Assembly: GCF_019357415.1 (NCBI RefSeq)
Contig: NZ_CP048410.1
Coordinates: 1,426,001-1,490,000, forward strand
Reading direction: 5' to 3'
From: Gramella sp. MT6
Lineage (GTDB): Bacteria; Bacteroidota; Bacteroidia; Flavobacteriales; Flavobacteriaceae
DNA: 64,000 nucleotides
The notes beneath the pieces are model-generated. The model was not told the origin of the DNA and made no database searches. It saw nothing but the letters and a program-made list of their open reading frames with translations. Below are positions 34,986 through 44,600 of the stretch, one piece after another; the stretch's first letter is position 1, and each line of letters starts with the position of its first letter. The translations under genes were made by a program, and so were the position numbers.

Positions 34986-35948
34986 ATGAAAGTTTCTGTT
35001 ATCATTCCGGCTTATAATGCTGAAAAATATATAGGTAGATGTTTGAATAGTATTCTACAACAGACCTATCGAAACCTTGAAATTATAGTCTTGAATGATG
35101 GAAGCACTGATAAGACAGCCTCCATAATTAAAAGTTATGTGGAAGTTGATGACCGCGTAACTTTAATAGATAAAAAAAACTCAGGAACCTATTTAACCAG
35201 AAAATTGGGAATGCAAAGCTCCACAGGCGAATCCATTTTTCATGTAGATGCAGATGATTTTCTTGAATTAAATGCGATTGAAATTCTCGTAAATGAAATG
35301 ATCAAAGCATCTTTAAATCTGGTAATAGGTAACCATTTCCACATAGTAAAAGGGAAAAAAAGGATTGTGAAAAATGTTTTACCTGAAAATCAAAGTAAGA
35401 TTGAACTTGTAAAGAGTTTGCTTAATAATGATATAAAAGGCTATGTCTGGGGAAGGCTTTTTAAAAGAGAACTGATAAATAATCTAGATTTCGAAGCAGA
35501 AAATTTACTCCAGGAGGATTTTTTAATAAATCTTCATGTTTTTATTAATAATGATATGAGAATTGGGGTAGTAGATAGCCCGGTTTACAATTACATAATT
35601 CATCCCAATAGCGCTAACTCCTCAAAGAATCCTGTCTTTATCGAGAACGTTATAAATTTCAATCAAATAGTTGAAAAAATATTATATGATGCGAAGTTTG
35701 ATAAAGAACTAGTAAGAGAATTTAAACTTTATAAATGTCGAAATTGGGTTATTTATGCCAGAATGGGAGGGAAATTAACCAGGGATAAAAAATTTGTAAA
35801 TAATTTTTACAAAGAAAATTATACAGAATATTCAGTAAGAAATCTGGCTGCTTATCAAAATTTAGAAATGCTGGGTTATAGATATAATTATACAACCGGG
35901 CAATTCTTAACCCGGTCTTTCAAAAAACTGCAGGAGGTACTATTTTAA
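34986..35948 (+). CDS. Family 2 glycosyltransferase
   Basis: A 320-residue GT-A enzyme with SVIIPAYNAEKYIGRCLNSI, VLNDGSTDKT and the metal-binding HVDADDFLELNA (DxD) motif, followed by EDFLINLHVF. This is a standard GT2 of capsule and O-antigen loci. The C-terminal ~100 residues are less conserved and basic. It starts 18 bp after the preceding GT4 gene and ends 11 bp before the acetyltransferase gene. Donor unknown. Confidence 0.87.
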   Translation: MKVSVIIPAYNAEKYIGRCLNSILQQTYRNLEIIVLNDGSTDKTASIIKSYVEVDDRVTLIDKKNSGTYLTRKLGMQSSTGESIFHVDADDFLELNAIEILVNEMIKASLNLVIGNHFHIVKGKKRIVKNVLPENQSKIELVKSLLNNDIKGYVWGRLFKRELINNLDFEAENLLQEDFLINLHVFINNDMRIGVVDSPVYNYIIHPNSANSSKNPVFIENVINFNQIVEKILYDAKFDKELVREFKLYKCRNWVIYARMGGKLTRDKKFVNNFYKENYTEYSVRNLAAYQNLEMLGYRYNYTTGQFLTRSFKKLQEVLF

Positions 35949-35959
35949 GATAGTTAGAA

Positions 35960-36577
35960 ATGGCACAAACCTTAGTAGAAACCACAAGTTTTAGCTTGAG
36001 TAACAAATTACTCCGAGCCCTTTGGAAATTATCGTACCTCATATTTTTCAGGCCTTTCACACTTGAGGTTTTTAGAAAATGGCGAAATATTGTCCTTAGG
36101 GTCTTTGGGGCAGTAATTGGCAAGAACTCTAATGTTAGAGCTACAGTTAAGATTTGGGCGCCATGGAATTTGGAAATAGGGGACTTTTCAAGCGTAGGTC
36201 CCTCTACAGATATTTACAATCAGGGAAAAATAAAAATTGGCAATAGGACAATTATTTCTCAAAAATCTTATTTGTGTGCTTCAACCCATGATCACAACCT
36301 GCCGAATTTCCCCTTATTGACTAAACCAATAATAATAGGCGATCAAGTATGGGTTGCCGCTGATGCTTTTATAGGTCCAGGAGTGACCATTAGGGATGGT
36401 GCTGTTATTGGCGCTAGGGCTGCAGTTTTTAAGAATGTGGATCCCTGGACCATTGTTGGCGGGAATCCTGCTGAATTTATTAAGAAAAGAAATTTTGTAA
36501 GCAACGGGTCTAGTAAATCCACCTCGAAAGAATTTAAAGTTAAAGATCCTCTATCAATCGGGAATATTCAACTTTAA
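35960..36577 (+). CDS. WcaF-like polysaccharide acetyltransferase
   Basis: A 205-residue hexapeptide-repeat acyltransferase of the colanic-acid WcaF type. An N-terminal helical region (LLRALWKLSYLIFFRPF) precedes the beta-helix, with VKIWAPWNLEIGDFSSVG, the family-typical CASTHDHNLPNFPLL and a late GARAAVFKNVDPWTIVGGNP. The THDH segment contains the catalytic His. It would O-acetylate a sugar of the repeat unit using acetyl-CoA. A basic tail of about 25 residues follows the fold. Confidence 0.85.
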   Translation: MAQTLVETTSFSLSNKLLRALWKLSYLIFFRPFTLEVFRKWRNIVLRVFGAVIGKNSNVRATVKIWAPWNLEIGDFSSVGPSTDIYNQGKIKIGNRTIISQKSYLCASTHDHNLPNFPLLTKPIIIGDQVWVAADAFIGPGVTIRDGAVIGARAAVFKNVDPWTIVGGNPAEFIKKRNFVSNGSSKSTSKEFKVKDPLSIGNIQL

Positions 36578-36622
36578 TCTATCAATAGTTCTTTCTGAAT
36601 TTTCTAATTCAAAAATCATAAA

Positions 36623-37465
36623 ATGGTTTCTGTCGTTATTCTTACCAAAAACGAAGAGCTTGACCTGGCAAGGTGTCTTAATTCATTAACATGGACTGAT
36701 GATGTCCATGTTCTTGACTCGGGTAGTGAGGACAGAACTGTAGAGATCGCATTAGAATATAATGCAAAAGTAAGCAACCATCAATTTGAAAGTTTTGGTG
36801 CACAAAGAAACTATGCCCTTGATAATTTAGAATTAAAATATGATTGGATACTTTTTCTTGATGCAGATGAGGTGGTGACCCCGGATTTCAAAAATGATCT
36901 TATTTCGTCAATTTCAGAAGCAGATGATGAAACAGTTGGTTTTTATTGCTGCTGGAAAATGATCTTGGAAGAACGCTGGTTAAAACACTGTGATAATTTC
37001 CCAAAATGGCAATTTAGAGTTTTAAAAAAAGGAAAGGCTGAATTCACCGATTTCGGCCATGGTCAAAAGGAAGGTAAGGTTGATGGAAAATTGGAATATA
37101 TAAAAGAGCCTTATCTTCACTATAGCTTTTCTAAAGGTTGGACTCAATGGATTGAAAGGCATAATAAGTATTCAAGTCAGGAAGCCGAAGCCAGGCTGGA
37201 TAATTGTCCACCTTTCAAAAACATTTTTAATAGACACTCCAGCACTAGAAATCCAGCCCTGAAATCATGGTTAATCAAAGTTCCGGGATGGCCGTTTCTC
37301 AGATTTCTTCATGCTTACTTTTTAAATTTAGGCTTTCTGGAAGGATCCCCAGGTTTTATCTACTGCATTAATATGGCCTACCATGAATTTCTTATCTCCA
37401 TTAAAATAAGGGAAATGAAAAGAAAGAAGCGTCAGGTGGAATTAAAAACTATCAAAACATTTTAA
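36623..37465 (+). CDS. Family 2 glycosyltransferase, WaaE-like
   Basis: A 280-residue GT-A enzyme with [16 protein letters not shown] at the N-terminus, [20 protein letters not shown] and the LDADEVV motif, all typical of the WaaE/KdtX-like subgroup of GT2. Basic residues and a hydrophobic segment near the C-terminus ([19 protein letters not shown]) suggest membrane association. It is followed 4 bp later by the UDP-xylose synthase gene. Confidence 0.85.
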   Translation: MVSVVILTKNEELDLARCLNSLTWTDDVHVLDSGSEDRTVEIALEYNAKVSNHQFESFGAQRNYALDNLELKYDWILFLDADEVVTPDFKNDLISSISEADDETVGFYCCWKMILEERWLKHCDNFPKWQFRVLKKGKAEFTDFGHGQKEGKVDGKLEYIKEPYLHYSFSKGWTQWIERHNKYSSQEAEARLDNCPPFKNIFNRHSSTRNPALKSWLIKVPGWPFLRFLHAYFLNLGFLEGSPGFIYCINMAYHEFLISIKIREMKRKKRQVELKTIKTF

Positions 37466-37469
37466 GATC

Positions 37470-38441
37470 ATGAAAAGAATTTTAATCACAGGAGGAGCGG
37501 GATTTATAGGATCTCATCTTTGCGAACGTTTGCTTAAGGAAGGGAATGAGGTAATATGTTTAGATAATTACTTTACGGGAGCTAAAAAAAATATAGTTCA
37601 TCTGCTGGATAATCCTTATTTCGAATTGGTGCGACATGATATCACCATGCCTTATTTTATTGAAGTAGATGAGATTTATAACCTGGCTTGTCCGGCTTCT
37701 CCCGTGCATTATCAATATAATCCCATCAAAACCATTAAAACCTCTGTGATGGGAGCAATTAATATGCTTGGACTTGCCAAAAGAGTTAAAGCAAAAATAT
37801 TGCAGGCTAGTACCAGTGAGGTATATGGAGATCCGGAAATACATCCACAGCCGGAATACTATTGGGGAAATGTAAACCCAATTGGTCCAAGATCATGTTA
37901 TGATGAAGGTAAACGTTGTGCAGAGACGCTCTTCATGGATTATCATATTCAAAATAAGGTAAACATAAAGATTGTTAGGATTTTTAATACCTACGGCCCC
38001 AATATGAATCCAAATGACGGCCGGGTAGTTTCTAATTTTATAGTCCAGGCATTGAGCGGTGAAGATTTAACAATTTTTGGTGATGGAACTCAAACCAGGT
38101 CTTTTCAATATGTTGATGATCTCGTGGAAGGTATGATAAGAATGATGCATACTCCAGATGAATTCATAGGGCCTGTAAACCTTGGAAATCAAAATGAATT
38201 TACCATGCTTGAATTAGCTGAAAATATTATTGATTTAACGGGGTCCTCTTCAGGAATAATATTCAAAAGCTTACCGAAGGATGATCCTAAACAACGCCAA
38301 CCAGATACTACTAAGGCAAAGGCCAATCTTAATAACTGGGAACCAAAAATTCAATTGCGAGAAGGTTTAGCAAGAACAATTGAATACTTCCAGGCGACGT
38401 TGCTTACAAATGGTAGACAGAAAATCAGGATAAATGCCTGA
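37470..38441 (+). CDS. uxs: UDP-glucuronate decarboxylase (UDP-xylose synthase)
   Basis: A 323-residue extended SDR enzyme that decarboxylates UDP-glucuronate to UDP-xylose. The motif [17 protein letters not shown] is diagnostic for UXS. It also has the Rossmann [10 protein letters not shown], the catalytic [14 protein letters not shown] (active-site Tyr/Lys) and [10 protein letters not shown]. Full length matches bacterial UXS. UDP-glucose 6-dehydrogenase, which makes the substrate, is not in the window and must be encoded elsewhere. Xylose is therefore a likely component of the polymer. Confidence 0.92.
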   Translation: MKRILITGGAGFIGSHLCERLLKEGNEVICLDNYFTGAKKNIVHLLDNPYFELVRHDITMPYFIEVDEIYNLACPASPVHYQYNPIKTIKTSVMGAINMLGLAKRVKAKILQASTSEVYGDPEIHPQPEYYWGNVNPIGPRSCYDEGKRCAETLFMDYHIQNKVNIKIVRIFNTYGPNMNPNDGRVVSNFIVQALSGEDLTIFGDGTQTRSFQYVDDLVEGMIRMMHTPDEFIGPVNLGNQNEFTMLELAENIIDLTGSSSGIIFKSLPKDDPKQRQPDTTKAKANLNNWEPKIQLREGLARTIEYFQATLLTNGRQKIRINA

Positions 38442-38676
38442 AAATTAAAGTTAGATAACTACCGCCCCCTTTCTTTTATAGTTAATCCCAAATTTTCCAA
38501 GTACTAACTTTCTCTACTTATCCTGGTTAGCGCCCTAATCAGTGCTGTTTAAATCTCATTTGACAGTTATTCCCTGCAAATTCTAGATTTCTTTCTAGAC
38601 ATACAATCCGAAAATCGAAAGAGTAGATGCTTCTAAATCTTCTCAAGAATAAATTTTTAAAATAGATTCAGTTACT

Positions 38677-41600
38677 ATGGAAAAGTTCTATTTAACAGTC
38701 CAATCCGGAAAAAGAATGTTATTCAAATTTCTGGTTTTATTATTTTTTCCAATCTCTTTTTCAGCATCAACTATAAATATTAATGTTGAAGGTCCTGGTG
38801 GTCCTATTTTGGTTTTAACTTCAGCTACGAATCCCTTCAGTAGTTATACCTCAGAAATATTACTGGCAGAAGGATTTAATGAATATGCAACATCAGATGT
38901 TTCATTAATATCTGGTGAAGTTTTAAGTAATTATGATGTCATTATTGTAGGAGAAATTCCTCTTAGCACAACCCAAGTTTCATTGCTTGGTAATTGGGTG
39001 GAAGCTGGAGGAACTTTAATTGTCTTTAAACCAGATTCAAACCTTGCACCATTATTAGGAATACAGAAGTTAAGTGGCACACTGGCAGATAGCTATTTAT
39101 TAATTAATACTGCCACAGGTCCCGGGAATGGTTTGGTAGATGAGACGATTCAGTTTCATAGTGAGGCAGGGTTATATGATTTGAATGGAGCCACTAGTCT
39201 TGCTACATTATATTCATCTGCCACCACTTCAACTTCTTATCCAGCGGTAACCACTTATAGCGTAGGAGAAAATGGTGGTGTTGCAGTCGCTTTCGCTTAT
39301 GATCTGTCCCGTTCAGTAGTTTATACTCGTCAGGGTAACCCTACCTGGAATGCCCAGGAAAGGGACGGGGCCAGACCTATTAGATCTAATGATCTCTTTT
39401 ATCCAGATTGGGTAAATTTATCGAAAGTTGAAATTCCGCAGGCTGATGAGCAACAACGATTATTAGCTAACATCATAGTTCAAAATAGCAATAAACCAAT
39501 GCCCCGTTTCTGGTATTTGCCTAGGGGGCTAAAGGCTGCCGTTGTAATGACCGGAGATGACCATGCCAGTGGAGGGACCATCGCGCGGTTTAATCAATAT
39601 TTACAATTGAGCACAGATAATAGTCCAGAGGCAGTAGCCGACTGGCGTACCATACGAGGTAGTTCCTATATATACCCTAACACTCCGATCACCGAACAAC
39701 AAGCGAAAAATTTTGAAGATCAGGGCTTTGAAATTGCATTACATCTTAATACTAATTGTAACAATTATACTGCACAATCTATAGAAGGTAATCTGGTGAC
39801 TCAATTATCCCAATTCAGGTCATTCTTTCCTAGTCTTGCTGAGCCAGAGACTAACCGTACACATTGTATAGCATTTAGTGATTGGGCTTCACAGCCAATT
39901 GCAGAAACTAATAATGGAATTCGTTTGGATGCAAACTATTATTACTGGCCAGAATTCTGGGTACAGGATCGTCCTGGTTTATTTACCGGTTCTGGTTTTG
40001 CTATGCGTTTTGCAGATTTGGATGGAACAATTATAGATACTTATCAGCTCGCTACACAAATGACTGATGAATCAGGGCAAAATTATCCATTTACAATAGA
40101 TAGATTGCTGGATAATGCGCTGGGGAGTAAAGGATATTATGGAGTGTTTTGTGCGAATATGCACACAGATGAAACTTATTCACCTGGATCTGATGCTATA
40201 ATAGCCTCGGCTTCATCAAGAAATGTCCCGGTGATTTCTGCCAAGCAATTATTAACCTGGTTAGATGGCCGAAATGGATCATTCTTTGAGAATCTGATCT
40301 GGGACGGCAGTGCCCTCAGTTTCAATATGGGGATAGGGAATGGAGCATTGAATCTTGAAGCTATGCTGCCTTTAGTTTCAGGGACAAAGCGCATGGTTGG
40401 CCTAAACTTGGATAATGTACCAGTGAACTATAGAACTGAAAGAATAAAAGGAATAGACTATGCCATTTTTCAGGCGCAGTCTGGTAATTTTATTGCTACC
40501 TACGAAATTAATGAACCGCCAGTTGTCTCAATTGATTCGCCCGTTAACAATGCGACATTTTTAGCTTTTGAAGACATTGAAATTAGCGCACAAGCTTCAG
40601 ATCCCGATGGTAATGTTGTTAAAGTAGAATTCTTTGAGGGAAATACTAAAATTGGAGAAGATATAGATAGCAGTAACGGCTGGTCATTTTCATGGCTTCA
40701 GGTTGAAGATGGTACATATTCTATAACGGCCAAGGCAACCGATGATAAAGGTTCCATTACTTTTTCAGAAGTAGTTTCTATTACTGTAGAGATAGATCCT
40801 TCAAATTTTAATTGTCCATGCACAGTATTTGAAAATCTTGTTTTCCCAAATAGCCTTTTAAATGAAGGAGCAGGAATTCAATTGGGAATGAAGTTTTCAT
40901 CAGAAATTGATGGATATATAAACGGAGTTCGGTTTTATAAGCAAAACGGACATACCGGAACCCATATTGGCCAACTATATGATAGCTCCGGGAATCTTTT
41001 GGCAGAAGCAACTTTTACTAACGAATCAAATTCTGGATGGCAGGAAGTTTTATTCTCTAATTCGGTTCAAATAACCCAAAATACTACTTATATAGTTTCT
41101 TACCATAGTAGTGAAGGATATTACTCCGTTTCTGATTCTTATTTTGTTCAGGCAGAAGAAAACCGTCCATTAAAGGCTCTTGCCAATGGAGAAAATGGAC
41201 CTAATGGAGTTTATATATTGAGCAATACGCCGGCTTTTCCAACAGATAGCTTTGAGGCTTCAAATTATTGGGTAGACGCAATATTTAATACTGAACCTAT
41301 GTCATTAAATATACCTCCAGTAGTAAATATTACTAATCCTACCCAGGGAGCTAATTTTACCGAACCGGCAGATATAGAAATTACCGCCTTGGCTTCTGAT
41401 GATGATGGTCAGGTAGTTAAAGTAGAGTTTTTCAACGGAACCACTAAACTTGGAGAAGATTTAGACCCTCTTGAAGACTGGAGTTACTCATGGAGTGATG
41501 TGCCTTCTGGAAACTATACGATTAGAGCTGTAGCTACAGATGACCAGGGAAGGACAGCCGAATCTAGTATAAGTATCAGTGTAACCACAATTCCTGTTAG

Positions 41601-44600
41601 TCAGAATTCTATAGTTGTAGAAAATTCACTGCCAGGGAATCCGCCCAGTGAATGGGACATAGATGGAGCAGGTGATCTATCTATTCAGGGTTTTGCTACA
41701 GATATTAGTTATAATATAGGTGAGACCGCTAGATTTAAAATAGATACAGACGCTAATAATTATAGTGTAAAGATTTACAGACTTGGTTATTACCAGGGCA
41801 ATGGAGCCAGGTATCAGGGAGATGCCACTATAACAGCTAATTTACCTCAAAATCAACCTAATTGTATATCAGATAGTCAGACTGGTCTTTTGGATTGTGG
41901 TAACTGGGGAGAATCTGCAATTTGGGATATCCCGGCAACTGCTACTTCAGGAATTTATATAGCTAAATTAACCCGTGGAAATGGAGGTTCAAGTCATATT
42001 TTATTTGTGGTTAGAGATGATTCCAGCAATTCAGATCTATTTTTTCAGACCTCAGATGCAACCTGGCAGGCATATAATATCTATGGTGGTCGAAGCCTTT
42101 ATACCGGTTCTGGGGGTAAAGCAACCAAGGTTAGTTATAATAGACCATTCCTAACCCGTGATGGAGGTGGTGGAGGTGGTGCAGAAGAAGACTGGATCTT
42201 CAATGCGGAATATCCAATGTTACGGTGGTTAGAAAGAAATGGATTTGATGTAACCTATACCACGAATGTGGATAGTGACCGAAGGGGAGAGCTCATTAAG
42301 AATCATAGGGTTTTTCTTTCTGTTGGTCATGATGAATACTGGTCTGGTCCTCATAGAAACTATGTGGAATCTGCAAGGGACCAGGGTACAAGTCTGGCTT
42401 TTTTTAGCGGTAACGAAGTGTACTGGAAAACACGCTGGGAAAACAGTATTGATGGCAATGGAAATTCACATCGCACCCTAGTATGTTATAAAGAAGGTTC
42501 AGGAGGTGAGAATACTTGCGGTGGAAAATGTGATCCAACAAATGACTGGACAGGCCTCTGGAGAGATGGTTGTAATTATGTGACCGGAGATCCCGATCTG
42601 GATGGTTGTCGCCCTGAAAATACCTTAACCGGACAAATAAGCTGGGAAGAATCTGATGCTTCCATTACGGTACCATCATCATTTAAAGATCTAAGGTTCT
42701 GGAGAAATACAAGTGTAGCAGAATTAAATGAAGGCCAAAATGCGTCATTTACCTATGCCACAATTGGATATGAGTGGAATTCAGAACAGGATAGTTATAG
42801 TTCATTCTATCCTGATGGTAGAATTTTAATGTCCAGAACTGTGGTTGATGGTGCAGTTCATAATATTTCACTGTATAAGCATAATAGTGGAGCCTTTGTA
42901 TTTGGAGCAGGTACTGTGCAATGGTCCTGGGGTCTGGATAGCAATCATGACAGAGGAGACGATGCGCCAAGTCCTGATATGCAACAGGCCACAATTAATT
43001 TATTGGCAGATATGGGCGCTCAACCGGCAAGTATACAACCCGGTATGATTAGGGCAACACCATCAACAGATATAGAAGCACCTCTACTTACATATACTTC
43101 ACCGGCGGAAGAAACTGTTGTGCCTGTGAATACTGAATTATTGATTACCGGTTCTACTGAAGAACAAAATGTAATTGTAGCAGTTGAGGTTTCTACAGAT
43201 GGAGGAATAACTTGGGAAAATGCTGAAGGAAAGCAGGATTGGTCTTATGCCTGGACACCATCAGTTACTGGGCCAGCTTCCATACAAGTCCGCTCGTATG
43301 ATGATTCCGGAAATTTGAGTGCACCCGAAATTTTAAATTTAACTGTTTCCGATGAATTAAATAATCTAGTTCCGGAGGTTGAAATTACTGGACCTTTAAA
43401 TAATTCTCAATTTATAAGCCCTGCAGAAATTGATATTACGGCAACAGCATCAGATTCAGATGGTACTATAACTAAAGTAGAATTTTTCAGTAATAACATA
43501 AAAATAGGGGAAGACCTTATCAGTCCGTATAGTTTTAACTGGTCTAATGTAGGAACAGGGAACTATGTTTTAACAGCAAGAGCGATTGATAATACCGGTG
43601 CATTTGCCATATCTACGGAAATAGCTGTTTCAGTTATTTTAGATTCAAATAATCCAAATTGTCCCTGTACTGTATTTTCAAATTCAGATGCACCCTCATC
43701 AGGTATAAAGAATGATGGTAATGCTATACAACTAGGGATGAAATTTCGTACCACGGTAGATGGAATAGTGACCGGGGTCAGATTTTATAAACAGAACGGC
43801 GATCCTGGTACACATATAGGTCAGCTATTTGATCCTTCAGGTACAATTCTGGCACAGACTGTTTTTGAAAATGAAACAGGATCGGGTTGGCAACAGGCAA
43901 ACTTTTCTAACCCGGTTGAGGTCGTTGCAGGAAATACCTATATTATTTCTTATCACAGTAGTGATGGTTATTATTCTTCTGATGATCGGGGTCTTGAGAA
44001 TGAAATATCTAATGGGCCAGTAATTGGAATAGCAAATGGTGAAAACGGACCAAATGGTGTTTACAGATATTCACCAAATCCAACCTTCCCGAATTTAAGT
44101 TATCAGGCAAGTAATTATTGGGTTGATGTAGTCTTTGAAACTATAGGCAATCCTAACAGTTTACCAACCGTTTCTATTAGCTCCCCCATAGAAAATGATT
44201 CTTTTATCGCTCCTGCAGATATATTAATAACAGCAGAAGCTTCAGACTCGGACGGCACGGTCACTTCTGTAGAATTTTTTCAAGGGACAGTTTCAGTTGG
44301 GTTAGATAATGATAACAGTGACGGATGGAGTTTTAACTGGCTTGGAGCATTACCTGGAAATTATGAATTATCTGCTATTGCAACAGATGATCTCAATGGC
44401 ACCACAGTTTCTGAAATAGTAAATATCACTGTTGCTGAACCATTAAATACTCCACCAACAGCAGTGATCACTGCGCCATTGAATAATGAGATCTTTACTT
44501 CTCCTGCGGATATCATCCTTGCGGCCGATGCTACAGATGCTGATGGCAGTGTCACCAGCGTAGAATTTTTCGAGGGAAGCAATTCTTTAGGAACCGATTC

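Noticed and set aside
42266..43048. Extra + and - strand frames of 67-81 codons inside the giant repeat protein gene
   Set aside because: They overlap the long frame in other phases, lack recognisable domains and are best explained as chance frames.
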